Assembly (NCBI GenBank): GCA_963969345.1
Contig: OZ017767.1
Location: forward strand, 12,211,057-12,275,056
Direction: 5' to 3'
Source: Turbatrix aceti
Lineage: Eukaryota; Nematoda; Chromadorea; Rhabditida; Panagrolaimidae
Length of the DNA stretch: 64,000 bases
This document shows, one piece after another, positions 1 through 11,829 of this stretch; position 1 is the first letter of the stretch; the number at the start of each line of letters is the position of its first letter. The notes beneath the pieces were generated by a model. It ran no database searches. It was not told where the DNA came from and saw nothing but the letters and a program-made list of their open reading frames with translations. The position numbers and the translations under genes were made by a program.

Positions 1-1388
1 AATTAGAACCGATCGACGCAGAATTGATACCTAAATTTTTTTGTTTGAAAAAAAAAAAATATGCAAGTTCACCTTTTCGTCGTCCGATAGCTTATCAAAA
101 AATGAAAATGTCTTGGCTATTTCAATGTTAATGATTAGGTCAATGCTGAGCCAATCTTTGAAGATAACGGGTTCGCAATATTCGGGGGATTCATGGGGAA
201 GCGGCCCGTATACAATCGGCTTTCTAACAAGTTTTTCATACTTATCCGCACTCCCCAATAAGGGTTTCAGCTTGACGATATCGATAATGTTCTTATCGAA
301 CAAATGCAACGGATTAAATTCTGATTCTCTTAACCTCTGAGCTTTCAGCTCAAGAAAGCACAAAAAATCTATATCTCTCGAGTTTTTTGTCTGATCGAAG
401 ACGGGAATAAATTTAGGCGAAACAGGACAGAGTGCCGCGTTATTAGACTCTGAGTCATCTAATTGCGGCAAACTGCGCTTATGCCTGCTGATCATTGCTG
501 TGACGTCATCAGGATTCACGTCATCAGGCAGCCTGATGGCACCGGGATTCATGCCAACAGCGATGCACCGCTTAAACCGACATGCACGACACCGTGCACC
601 ATGCTCCACCCTGCAAACACCGTCCTGCTTGCACTTGTAGTTCTTGAGTTGAAGAACGGATCGACGGAAGAATGTTTTGCACCCCGAGCAGGATGGCACG
701 TCGTAGTGACAGCAGCTAGCAGCAGCGCCACAGATGGCACATACTTTTGGGGTTATGAATTCTGTCATAGTGGGAATCGTGGATTCATCCTACAATTTGT
801 TTTTTTATGAAAAAAATCTAATGTGTAAAATCGATATCTTTTATGTAAAATGTTTTTTATAAATTAAACGAAATAAGTTGCGATAAAATCTTATTATCGC
901 GGGAACTCGTGAAATTTTGAGGTAAATGGGTCAGATATTATATTGAAACGCAGGGATTGGGTTAAAATTAAACCAAAATCACGTCATGCACATTTTTGCA
1001 TCATTTATTTATTATTAAAAACATTCAAAAAATGATATTGAGGAAAGATGTAGTTTACTTTTGCGCATTCGCGGTTGCTTTTATATTTTACATACTGATT
1101 TTTTTTACAGACTACAAGGCAGAAGTTTACGTACAAGATCGTTACCGCAAATATTTGTATCATATCATTAATAATGCGAACGTGATCACAAAAAGTGCTG
1201 TGAAATGTTCACGTTCATTTAACAAAAATACAAAATTTACATCGCGCGCAAAATGTATGTACGAAAAGGAACACAACAAAACAAAAAAAACAAACCTCAA
1301 AAAAATCATCATTGTCTCCGGTTGCTTCATAGCATCCGGAACTCGAAGACGACGCCTCTTCAACATACATACAGTTGATAGACGGCAT
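1..1388 (-). CDS. nuclear hormone receptor, nematode type (3' end off the window)
   Basis: Ligand-regulated transcription factor acting in the nucleus. Three exons can be read: 1388-1296 (31 residues, Ser-rich then acidic, ending GDNDDFFE), 789-73, and 30 to beyond the left edge. Introns 1295-790 and 72-31 have GT...TTGTAG and GT...TTTAG borders and keep frame. Exon 2 carries the complete C4 zinc-finger domain: CAICGAAASC opens finger 1, the P-box region reads CSGCKTFFRR, and CRACRFKRC closes finger 2. A ligand-binding domain follows, and the helix-3 type segment LSDDEKVSILRR is formed only after removing the 42-bp intron. The simpler start at 768 (MTEFITPK) lacks exon 1, which is inferred from the splice signals and an open frame (DESTIPT) upstream of that Met. 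The paralogue group cannot be assigned. Confidence 0.9.
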
Positions 1389-1470
1389 GTACGCTTATCT
1401 CCTATAAACCCTCAGGTTATGTCAAAAAAAATAAGAAGTCAAAGTTTCACGAGTTATACATAGACGTGAA

Positions 1471-1674
1471 ATGTATACAAAAACAATAACAACATCAAAG
1501 AGACACAAAGAGAAAAAACATACTGTTTTCCATTTAATGCACCAACGGGCAAGCATGATGGATACACAAAAAATCAATAATAACCAAGGAATTAAAACAG
1601 CACCGTCAGAGGACGAAAGAGATGAAAGCGGAATTACAAAAAATCCCAATAAACCCGCAACATTGGACAGCCAG
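1471..1674 (+). CDS. candidate first exon of an unidentified gene
   Basis: An open frame from ATG at 1471 runs 68 codons to a strong donor (CAG|GTGAGC) at 1674/1675. The peptide is hydrophilic, rich in Lys, Asn and acidic residues (for example APSEDERDESGITKNP), with no domain I recognise. It lies divergent to the receptor, 82 bp from that gene's first ATG. No convincing downstream acceptor exon was found before the repeats at 2.2 kb, so this may be chance. The antisense frame in the same place is hydrophobic and less gene-like. Low confidence. Confidence 0.22.
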
Positions 1675-2264
1675 GTGAGCATTGAATCCCTAACCTGTGC
1701 GCACTACACATATACGTTCCATACACGTCATCGATGTTATCCCCCAATGAACAAATGCGTCCGCCTCTCATAGATCATGAGCGATGAAACACAAATTTGG
1801 CTGCTTGCAGCAACGAAAGCTGTCATAATGTGTTCCCTCAATGTGGCTTTCTCCTGGACGTACAAATAGTACAACTCCCTTTCTAGACAATACACATATA
1901 ATACGTCCGTAAGGTACAGTCTAGCAAACGCACAAAACGTGGCTTAACGCAACCTAAGCGGACCTCCTCTCGAACCCCCAATTTCTTACTCCTTTTTCAT
2001 TGTGTAGTGGTAAGCTTTGTGATCTTATCAAGTGTTCGTTTTCAATTTATTAAACGTCACGGATTCCAAAAAAGTCAAAAAATGAAAAACATTTTTTTCA
2101 TCTATTAAAAATTTTCTTGGTATCCCGTATTTTTAATTAAAAATAAGAATCACTGAAAGAATAATGATATATCGACGATCCTTAAAACATTAGCGTCAAC
2201 ATTGAAATTAGTCATAAAATGTCCGAACAATTCGCGATTCAATTTCAACCTCTAACTAAATTGA

Positions 2265-2759
2265 CAGAGTTGTTCGATGCTCACCAAGTTGTTCCTGCTC
2301 ACTGCTCGCTCCTGCTCAGCTCACGAGAGCGAGCGGAGCGAGCGCGAAAATTCGGAAAGCTCAATGAGCGTGAGTAGAGCGAGCACGGAAAATTGAATTG
2401 CTCAAAGAGCGCGAGCAGAGCGAGCAAGAGAAATTTTTAAAATGAGCACTGCGCACTATAAATTTAGTGCTACAAATACTAAAATACTTGTAGTTTCGAT
2501 TAAAAACACGATGTTGGGGGTATCTCCAAGCAATATGCGGTCTTTCTTTTAGCAAAGGACTGAATTTGTGTCTTAAAATTCACTTTTTTTGTGTGGGCCA
2601 TGTTCGCTCATTGCTCGCTCCTGCTCGACTCACGAGCGTGAGCAGAGCAAGAACAGAGGATCTGAGAATAAAAGAGCACGAGCGGAGCGAGCGCGAAAAT
2701 TTTAGAAACTCAAGCATGAGCAGAGCGAGCACTGAAAATTGTCGAATTGAACAACTCAG
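2265..2759. mobile_element. hAT-like non-autonomous element, CAGAGTTG family, copy 1
   Basis: The 495-bp element begins CAGAGTTGTTCGATGCTCAC and ends GAACAACTCAG, giving short terminal inverted repeats (last T mutated to A). It is flanked by 8-bp target duplications, TAAATTGA (2257-2264) and TAAATGGA (2760-2767), one mismatch apart. The interior is made of short GAGCGAGCGGAGCGAGC-type repeats around an AT-rich centre. No coding capacity. An inverted relative lies at 37860-38294, and a 110-bp relative sharing the terminal bases at 60004-60113. Confidence 0.8.
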
Positions 2760-2835
2760 TAAATGGAGCATAAAATATAATACACAAGCTACATAATGGT
2801 GATTTAATATATTTGTATTTATTATAGCAAATATG

Positions 2836-2883
2836 TAATGATAACTAACCACTGAGTAATGGTGAAATAAATAAATAAATAAA
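2836..2883 (+). mobile_element. ultra-short 5'-truncated LINE tail (family A)
   Basis: Only about 48 bp: the extreme 3' end of a non-LTR element (TAACCACTGAGTAATGGTGA followed by AAATAAATAAAT...). It is flanked by a perfect 12-bp target duplication ATAGCAAATATG at 2824-2835 and 2884-2895. The same 3' end recurs at 16016, 26159, 28587, 39222 and, with coding sequence attached, at 57449. Confidence 0.85.
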
Positions 2884-2896
2884 ATAGCAAATATGC

Positions 2897-3775
2897 ATGC
2901 TAACAACTAAAGGAATTCGTTTAAGGATAACAAAGGCATTCAGCAGTTGCTATGGGTGACGAGGCTACTCCGAAATTATTCATGTTATACAACTGAAACT
3001 ATGAGAGAGCAAGAAAACCAACAAAGTCAAGAGTGCAAGAAAAACGGTCAACATAACAAGAAACGGAGGTAACGGAGGAAAAATAAAAAGGTAACGTATT
3101 TTCCACTTTTTATATATTCTTCCTTTTAGTTTTTCAACTAGCCTTATAAACTTTTTAAATGCCAATAAGATTTATGCTTACAAATTTTTATTTCTTAAGA
3201 ATCGAATTTTTCTAAAGTCAGCAGTTTTTATTTGTATATGTTTTTAATAACTTTGTTACGACATTTTTTTTTTTAAATTGTGAGTCCGGTCATCTCACTT
3301 GACTTCTAAAACTCCGATGAGCAAAAAAAAATTATTAAAAAGACAAATTTACCTCAGCCTTTACTTTTAGTATTCGATTCGTTTTTTTTTATTTTTCAGA
3401 CCATTCATTCAAATATGTAGACACGAACACAATGTTAATCCTAAAACAGGAAATATGCTCTATCATTTCCGGTGTTATGGTATCGGTAAAACAAGCTTTG
3501 TATCGCTAGAAAGATTAAATTGCATCATCAAAAAAGCAGTATTTACCGGAATTTAACAACTCGTATCAACATACATAAAAAAATACCTATGAAACAAATC
3601 TTTTAAGATTGGCAACATTGCATTGTCACCAAAATATAATTTGTTTGAAGCCATGCTAACTTCGTTCAACGAAACATGAAAAGGTCGAAGCTGACGATGT
3701 CTCAACAAAAAATGTCACTTGATATCATAATATCTTTTGTTTTCCCCCTTGAAAGTGTGCACGCTGTGCATTTGC
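2897..3775. other. intergenic, no gene recognised
   Basis: AT-rich sequence with poly-A/T runs. Both strands contain only short open frames without domain features or paired splice sites. Confidence 0.5.
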
Positions 3776-5149
3776 TCCCATGCGGATATCTGGTGCGCAT
3801 TCAAAAAAACGGCATATCCAACTTTTTGTACCACATACAGGGTGTTCCAAAACAACTGTTACAAGCATTTTTTTAACAATACAATTAAACCTGGCGAAAT
3901 TCAACAAAACCAAAAATTGTACAATAACTATAGACGTTTTGGAACAGATTTTTTTTTGTTTTTGGTTGTCTGCCTTAGGCGGCGATGCAGGCGCCAAAAC
4001 AAAACTGAATTTTTTTGGCTTTAGGCCGCACGTCAATTGACATTAATGTCTAGGTCTTTTTCTTTTTACCGTTGCCTTAAAATCTTGCGCACTACTGTCA
4101 CTGCAATTTTATTTGACCCATCGACCTATATTAGATCAAACAGAAAGGCTTTTAACAGAATTTGCAAAAACGCGCGGAACAAAAAATCAAAAACAGGGAT
4201 AAAAAATGTTTACTAAAAAATTCAGTGCTGTTTTGGCTTCTGTATCGCCGCCTAAGGCAGCCAGCCAAAAACAAAAAAAAATCCTGTATTCCAAAATATC
4301 TATAGTTATATAGTTATACCCCCATGTATCGGGACGGGGACGGGGGTGAATGTAGTCGGGAGCGGGGGAAATTGCCCCCGACAGGGACAGAAGTCGGCGG
4401 GGTTGAGGAAAATTGTCTCCGAGTGCAATGAAAAAAAAGAAAATAAAAGTGTCAATTTGTCTTAAAACGAAAAACGAGGCATATTTTGAACAAATTGTGA
4501 ACAAGTCCTTAGCCGCGGCACGGCGATGCGGTGCAAATCAAAGTTTCCGCAGCACCACGAAAGGCGTGAAGCAAACGATGCGATGGGTTGAACAGCAAAT
4601 ATTTCCGATGTACGCTCCTTGGCTCAGTGTAACATAGCCTTCGCCTTCATCGCCCCCGGAGGCGCCTTCAGATCGCCTTCGCCTCCGGAGGCGAAGGCGA
4701 AGGCGAAGGCAAAAAATTGATCGCCTCCAATTGCCTTCGCCTCCATCGCCTTCAGACCTTTACAATTTTGAACAAAAAATTTGAATGGCTTTAAATTCTA
4801 ACCACAAATAGTCAAAAAACAGCTTTACCACTTTATTTAATAGAATTAAAAGCTTTCTATTATCATAATTTCGCTTTCTGCTATGGTTTTGTAATAGAAA
4901 ATTTGAGAATTGACACCAAAGGCGCCTCTGATCGCCTCCGTCTCTGGAGGCGCCTTCATCGCCTTCGCCTTCGCCTCCGGAGGCGAAGGCGAAGGCGAAG
5001 GCAATAATTTTGGTTTGCGTTACACTGTTCCCTATGTATATTGGCGCCATTTTTTGTCACAAAACACATTTTGCATTCGACAGGCCATCTATACAAAAAG
5101 TTGGCTGTGCAGATTTTTTGAACGCATGCCGGACAGGAATACGTATGGG
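3776..5149. repeat. composite inverted-repeat block
   Basis: The outer arms (about 3776-3830 and 5091-5149) are diverged inverted copies of each other, sharing TACAAAAAGTTGG and an ATGGGAG-type end. Inside lies a hairpin with arms of roughly 90-100 bp (about 3922-4023 and 4213-4312), both containing CTGCCTTAGGCGGCGAT-like sequence in opposite orientation. A further inverted-repeat unit sits at 4625-5027. No reading frame of interest is present. This reads as nested non-autonomous DNA transposon debris. Confidence 0.6.
4625..5027. repeat. GAAGGC-rich inverted-repeat element
   Basis: The ends are CAGTGTAAC and GTTACACTG. Subterminal arrays of GGCGAAGGCGAAGGC, centred on the palindrome GCCTCCGGAGGC, lie on both sides (about 4637-4756 and 4919-5004) of an AT-rich core of about 160 bp. 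I could not find a target-site duplication, so mobility is inferred from the inverted ends alone. Confidence 0.55.
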
Positions 5150-5152
5150 AGG

Positions 5153-5198
5153 GTATTCGGACAGTTTACTCCCATATGGGAGTAAACTGTCCGAATAC
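5153..5198. repeat. perfect 46-bp palindrome
   Basis: GTATTCGGACAGTTTACTC... and its exact reverse complement meet with no spacer at the central ATGGGAG/CTCCCAT junction (5175/5176). A partial extra copy of GACAGTTTAC follows at about 5214-5223. Confidence 0.9.
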
Positions 5199-8131
5199 AG
5201 TCACTTTACCCCCAGACAGTTTACAGACAGAACAGTTTACATACAAGTAAGTTCTGTCCTGTGTGGCCGCGGCTAAGCGTTCGGAGAGCGCGCACGGGCC
5301 TGGAGGGTGGCACCTTTAGGTCCGTTTTCTTTCCCAGGACTGCCGCGCAAGTAGTAGCATGCTTAACGAATGCAGCTTTGATTTCCAAGGAAGCGCTAAA
5401 TATCACAAATTGTAAGCTGCAAGGGGTAGGGTCTAATTCCGCGATATCAATTGTTTCTATTACCGGTTATGAAACAGCAGCTTCTAAAAGATTTTCCCCT
5501 GATTTTTCAATTTTCTGCAATGAGGCAAAATCTGATATTCGGGATGCAAGGATTTCTTATCTCGAGAAATAGATTGTCCACTCAGTCAGAGTTTTCAATT
5601 TCAGTGTCGCATTTTTCTCATTTCACGCGGATTCGGCATATGGCTAAATTTACCTTGCCATGTATACTTAAACATGTGCAGAACAAACACACACTCTCCT
5701 ATTACAAGAACAATTTTCAAATTTGATTCTGACCATATGGTTCGATTGGATGCAATCAAAGTAATGTAAGAATTTCAATCAAATCACCTCCGAACTCTTT
5801 CTGTATAATACCATTGCGTTTCCATACTTTTGGATCGTATCAGTGCAGTTCGCCGAGACTTCCGTGCATTCTTAGACGGAAGCCCATGTCAAGTCATTTA
5901 TGACCACATGCTTCACGTGATGTGCAAAAAATGTCCTCTTCAGGAGATCAGGTGCGGGATAGCAAGGCTTTGTATAATTTTGATCAAAACAGTATGATGA
6001 AAATCTACCTGATTCGCAAAACTTTGCTATGAATATTTTTTTACAAAAATAATAATGTAAATAAATTACAATACAAAATGTTTGATTAATTATAATTATC
6101 AAAAAAATGGAATAAATTTGACATCGATTGCTAACTTTGCCGTCCCCTGATATAGCAACGCTACCTGTAACTGTATACAGTGACCTTCAATGTTCCTTCA
6201 TGTTCCTTTTTTTGGTTCAACGTGTTTTTTACCGCGCTTTCGTGACAAAGCTAGTCTGGCTGTGAGAGCAAAAAAAGTCATTTTGTAACAACTAGACATG
6301 TACATACAGGTTTGATGGATTTTATTACCGGTGATACATAGGTAGCCTTTTTGACGACTTCGTACGGCGCCGCGTCTCGTGTCGTCGTCGTATCAGAGAT
6401 CGAATCTTTCATTTGCCTTTTTTACTTATTCTGTCACAGCTGCCTTCTATCGTTATCACATAAAATTTTATAGGGCATGTACCATGCGAATCGTTTTGGC
6501 GAGAGTGTTGAAGACGAAGGAACACGAAATAAAAATAAAATCAGAGCTATTTGTTCTCTGGATCCCTGCCAGGTAGCCCAGTCATGTGCGGAGCGTGCAA
6601 AAACCAAAACTCGCTGCTTCTCACCAATGGGCAGGGAAAATAATGCAGTGATTCGACGGAAACGGTTGGTTGGCTTGGGCCTAGCCTATTTGTTTTTTTT
6701 CATGCACCTACTAATCAACGACCATAACAAAACGTATTATGAACATTGAAAAAGTTATCCGAAAAGAATTTCACCGGCTCTGCAAAAATACAACAAAAAG
6801 TTCAACAAAATTTGTTATTATCAATGTTTTTTAAAGCTAAAATTATTTTTGTTCAAAGTTTTATGGCGGTTGTTGTTTTCATGTTAGGATTGTAAAATCC
6901 ACTAAAAACACAAATATAACCAAAAACAAGGCATACCTTTACGTCAAGTGATATTATATTTCACGTTCCCCTGCGATCGCTTTGTGTCAGATTCAGTTAT
7001 CGTCTCCTTTACCGCATTCCAAAAACCAAATAAAATAGTAAAACTGCGGTTACGGACTACTTGTCTTTCAATCACGTGCCCACAGGTCAACATCAATAAA
7101 ATGTTGCATTTTGAAACAAAAAAATTCTAAGAAAGATATCGTTGTTGCATACAAATTAGATCATGAAATTAAATGTGACTTTTTTTGGAATTTGTGCGCC
7201 GTGACATCAAAAAAAATGTTGTTTTGTCAGAATGTTACTGAAATTTTGTGAAATTTTTTGCATTGCATTATCTTTCTTTTATCCAAAACACATATCGTCT
7301 AATTTCTTGGTGAAGTGTGTCAAAAATAATTTTACTATGTGAATAATTAAATTATTTTCCGTACGATGCGAATCTGTAATTTTATTGCAATTTGTTTTTT
7401 TTACATGAAATGTTTTCTATAATTATTTTTGTCCAATTCTTCTGTAAAATCAAGCAAAATGTACGTATTCCTGAATGCCAGTATGATTCATGCATCCTTC
7501 TGTCATTCCAATCTGTCTGAAATAATAGACCCCGCAAAAAAACATCAGCAGTCTGTACCAGGAACGCGATGCAATGGCTGCCAAACGATGCATTCTCATA
7601 CCAATGGAATCAATACTCGTGATCACCGTCCCGTACGTTTCGGGTGGTTTTCCGAAAAAAATGCATGGAAGGCGTGCAGTGATCCATCCAATCACGGGAA
7701 ACTGAGACTTTGACCCGGACGACGAGCACGAGAATCTGATTGATAACGTAGGGGACATTGCTGTCTCGCGCTATCGCAAATCGGAGCGATTAGCAAAAAA
7801 AAACTGGCTTATGCGTTTTTGGCGAGCATTTTTGATTTCCTGCAGTGTTGTCTGAAAATGTGCAGCATTTTTTTCATTTTTTTTCACATTCGACTTCTCC
7901 AACAGATAGACAGTAGGTATGGCATCATATTTATTGTCCTTGCTTCAACACATAACGGAATTCGAACTAATGTTGGTGACAAAAAAGGACACCCAAAATT
8001 GGGATAAAGAGTTATTTGAGTTAAAGTCATGAAACTAAGAAAGTGTTTGACAAAAAACCTCAAAGACGAATAGTACATAATCGAGCGGACCAGCAAACGA
8101 AAGATCGAAGTGTGTCTGGACCCTGATGAGA
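5199..8131. other. intergenic, no gene recognised
   Basis: A GC-richer patch lies at 5255-5350. Overlapping open frames of about 100 codons lie at 7450-7758 on both strands, with no domain and no paired splice sites. Nothing here can be supported as a gene. Confidence 0.4.
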
Positions 8132-8470
8132 TTACTCGGCTGCGGGGGCTGCAGGAGCGGGATCTGCTTCGGCGGCCGGGGCCGGAGCGGCTTCAGCTTC
8201 AGCGGCGGGAGCAGCTTTGCTTTCAGCGGCTGGAGCGGCTTCAGCGGCGGGAGCAGCTTCAGCGGCGGGCGCGGCTTCAGCGGCGGGCGCGGCTTCAGCG
8301 GCGGGCGCGGCTTCAGCGGCTGGAGCAGCCTTGGCAGCGGGAGCAGCCTCAGTGGCAGGAGCGCTCTCAGCTGCCGGAGCACCACCCTCAGGCTGGGGGG
8401 CAGGGGCAGCTGCGGGTTCTTCACCGACGACGGCGCCGTAGAGAGCAAGAGCGACGAGCGAGAGCTTCAT
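8132..8470 (-). CDS. secreted Ala/Pro/Glu-repeat protein
   Basis: Single-exon 112-residue protein. The Met at 8470 begins a short signal peptide (MKLSLVALALYGAVVGEE). An earlier in-frame Met at 8512 would bury that signal behind a Ser/His leader and is not preferred. The mature chain is almost entirely hexapeptide repeats AAPAAE with variants (AAPAAK, SAPATE, AAESKA), encoded by an 18-bp GC-rich tandem array. It contains no cysteines. A TATA-like element lies about 90 bp upstream. Function unknown; an extracellular or cuticle-associated low-complexity protein is a guess. The array should vary in length between individuals. Confidence 0.7.
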   Translation of the reverse strand: MKLSLVALALYGAVVGEEPAAAPAPQPEGGAPAAESAPATEAAPAAKAAPAAEAAPAAEAAPAAEAAPAAEAAPAAEAAPAAESKAAPAAEAEAAPAPAAEADPAPAAPAAE

Positions 8471-8555
8471 GATGATGTGAGAAAGAGAAAAAACAGAGTG
8501 TTCTGAAAGCAACCGTCAAGCGAAGACAACTGAGGAATCTTGACTCGTCGGAGGC

Positions 8556-8564
8556 CCTTAAATA
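8556..8564 (-). promoter_or_regulatory. TATA-like box of the Ala/Glu-repeat gene
   Basis: On the minus strand GGTATTTAAGGG lies about 86-94 bp upstream of the chosen ATG. A pyrimidine-rich TTTCAG lies closer to the start and could be a trans-splice acceptor. Confidence 0.45.
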
Positions 8565-8565
8565 C

Positions 8566-11500
8566 CCGACACCTCTACCTCTGTGCGGGCGAATGCGCGT
8601 GTAACAGGGCACGAATACGATGACGGCGGCTGTGGTGGTGTCTGACCGCCCCCTGCCACGGCGGCCGTACAAGAGGAGCATCCCCCTCCCCTCCCCTCTG
8701 ACACAATAAACGCTCCCTTACTAACCATTCGGATCGAGGAAAACACAACCAATGCGTCCCAAAAAATTGGAAAGAATTTTTTTCGTTATGTACATCGGGC
8801 TCACCTTCTTGCTTTCTTCTTTTTTTACAGTCGGAATGAGAGCGAACCACGCGCACTTCTCCTTAGAGGCTATCACATGACAGTGATTGGCATGAACGCA
8901 TCATAAAAGAGGGTGTCTCCTGCATGACTAGGAGCCAATAGCGTACAATATCAGTTACAAATTTTATATTTCAGACTTTGTAAAACATTCCTAAATTCGA
9001 AAAGTAGAACTCACGGGAGCAGGTGTATCCGAAATTTTTTTTCCTGATAATCACTGACAAAAAAATTATCAACACTTTGTTTAGATTATTGGAGATTTTT
9101 GATCAGCAATTACTCATAAAGGTAAAAAAATGATAACACCAAGAGGTCCTGAACTTAAAAAAATTCAGTCATTAATCATAAATTATGTACTATTTACTTC
9201 TGGATGCTACGGAGAAAAAAAATAAATAGTCGGGATCAAAGTTAGTATATGAAATTCAAAAACCAGTGAATGTAAAATGTTTTGCTGGAAAAGGGGCCAA
9301 GCCACATTTTAACAATTATGTACATGCTGCTCGCAGCTTGGTCGCAGAGTGCAACATTTTTGAAGGATTATTTTGTTTAGATATTTAAAAAAATATTTTA
9401 TTATTAGCAATATATACAAATTAATGCACGCACTATATCAGAATTGTTTTTTTTATGCTCCATGAAAATATTTTTTTTTGTTTTTAAACAATTTAAAATA
9501 CTAATTTTTTTTCATAAACCGTAAAAACGGAAAAAGTTTATATGCTTTATTATTCCAAGCTTTTTATGCTTTAATATGTAAAAAAATTTTCAATGCAACA
9601 AAACACAAATTGTTTTTTCCGTACTCCGATGAATTCAGTTTACCAGCGACGCATTTGTCAATCCAAATCCCCCTTTACATTCGTCATAAAACAGCCAACA
9701 CGTGTAAGCTATTTTTTGCGTGTCTTATCACAAAAAAAGCTGCAACTTGAATTCTCTTTTTTTTGCACTACCATGATTTGATGTTCTGCATGTATCCATT
9801 TGGCGTCGGCGATCATAAATGTTGTCGGTAATACCACGTGTGTAAACGTGTGCTACCTGTAAAATGATAATCGCTCCCGAAGGTTATGACTTTCCTTGCA
9901 GATGAGTTTTAATTGCACTGGCAATTAATAGAAGCGATAAGACTCCCCCGACCCGTAGGCAAAAGAAGGAATAGACCGATCGTGTCAGTAGTCAGTCATG
10001 AGATCACTCGGAGCATTGTTGTTTGCATTTGGTTTTTTTTGGTGCGATACCAAGGACATGCGAAAAGTTTTGGCACTAAAACCATTGCATCTGACATTCT
10101 TGGCAGCAAGTTCTCTCTTCCGCATGTGTGTCTTTCGATCAATGTTCACACTTTTTTTGACAATAAAAAAACAGGTGCAGTGCTTATATTTTCATATATT
10201 TCTCATCGACGAGGAAAAATCCTGAAAAAGCTTGGTGTTTCTCTACTTGACCGACTTTGACAAATTTTTTACCTCAGAATTTATATGCAAAAAATATTTT
10301 TACCAGGGGGTCAAAATACTTAAAGTCAATCGTTTGCTTTGGTTTTCATGATCCAGAAAAAAAATTTAAAAAATCGGAAAAGATTTCAAGGCAACATCTC
10401 CATTTCATCGGAAGAATGACAGGTGAGGGGGACACCGCCGCCGCTGCTGCGCACCTCAACTCACCTCGCCTCTATCGGTCTATCAAACACAAAAATCTTC
10501 GTTGATGCCTGCGTGAGTTATTTTAGCGGGCAGCTACCACTGCTACCGCGACTAAAGCAATTTGTCTTGTCTATCGAAAAAAATGGGGCTGACTCATGGA
10601 GGCCATTGCCTGTGACCCTTTTGTTTTTCTTTCCCGATTAAGGCAGCCCGGGCAAGAGCAGGCAGGCAGTGACGAGCACGCATTTTTGCCGCCGCGCCGC
10701 GTTCGCAAAAAACGAAGGCCTTTTTTCGCTCCCTCTCTCTCACCTTTGCTGGCAGTCAAGTGGACCAATTAGAGCAGGGATTGTTTTACGAAAAATAATT
10801 TAAGGAAGCAGATTTTACAAATTAGTCGTTTTATATGGCAAATTAATTTTAATATTAGCAGTAAGAAAAATTAGGGTGATTTCAAATCCTTTTTTTTTGT
10901 AAAATTATAGGATGAATTATCGGTTTGTAAAATTTTAACGACCTGAACTGAATATTTATCACATGACGATGCTTTTAAGATTTAAAAATCTCTTTTCTTG
11001 GAAAAAAATTGTCGTAATTAAATTTTTTTTTTTGTTGCAGGTTCCACACTTTATCTGTTAAATGTTCAGTTTTCAAATGGTTGTCAAGTTCAACTCGAAT
11101 TTTAAAGATAACAAAATGACAAAATATTGACCGGGTGCCAAACAATTTTTTTGGACAAGATCCGCAACACTAGCTTGCCACCTGAACCGTATGTTTCAGG
11201 TGACACTAGGACACTTTTAACTTTTACAGGTAATTCCAGATGTAAAAAAGTTCATGGCAACAAAGCAAAGTACATTCCAAAAATTGACGTACCAAATTCC
11301 CGATTACCTGAAACTCGTCAACACATGTACATACCTCGAGGTGTCAACTAAATATTAACGAACGTGGAATTTACTAAAAATAAAGCATTTTACTGTCGCG
11401 ATAGTCATGCATCCTTGCCTATGACCCATCTTGTTCCTAATCAGTCCATGACACGTGTTTTTGATTGTCACGTCGGGCACTAGGGAAGCAAAAAAGTTAG

Positions 11501-11829
11501 AAGAACCCCATTCAATCATAAGAATGTACAACGCAAACACCATGCACGCAATGCGACCAATTTGTGATCAATGTCAAAAATTAGTATGCTTATGTGCAAA
11601 AAAAAACACAACTCACAAATTATTGCTTGTGTCAGTAAATTAAAATTCAAGAGTAAATTTAAAATTACAAATTGAACTGATAACAAAAAAAAACTGATGT
11701 GCAATGTGCAGTGCGGGGGGACTTTTTGATGCTCCCGACACGAAAGTTTTTTTACTCCATTGATTGCGTCTTTCTTGTGTTTTTTGTCAATTTCATCTCG
11801 ATCTACGCCTTCTGTACGGTCGTCTTTCG
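8566..11829. other. intergenic, no gene recognised
   Basis: AT-rich DNA with homopolymer runs and one GC-richer segment (10.4-10.75 kb). Only short unsupported frames are present. Confidence 0.4.

Noticed and set aside
1422..1682. Minus-strand hydrophobic frame (VIPLSSLSSSDGAVLIPWLL) next to the nuclear receptor
   Set aside because: Looks membrane-like, but it arises from the complement of an A-rich plus strand. It has no connecting splice partner, and the plus strand there ends in a better donor.
7450..7758. Overlapping ~100-codon frames on both strands
   Set aside because: Neither has a recognisable domain, signal peptide or splice partner. Balanced base composition makes long chance frames more likely.
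10257..10768. Possible gene in the GC-richer patch at 10.3-10.8 kb
   Set aside because: Only short overlapping frames on both strands with basic low-complexity translations and no paired splice sites.
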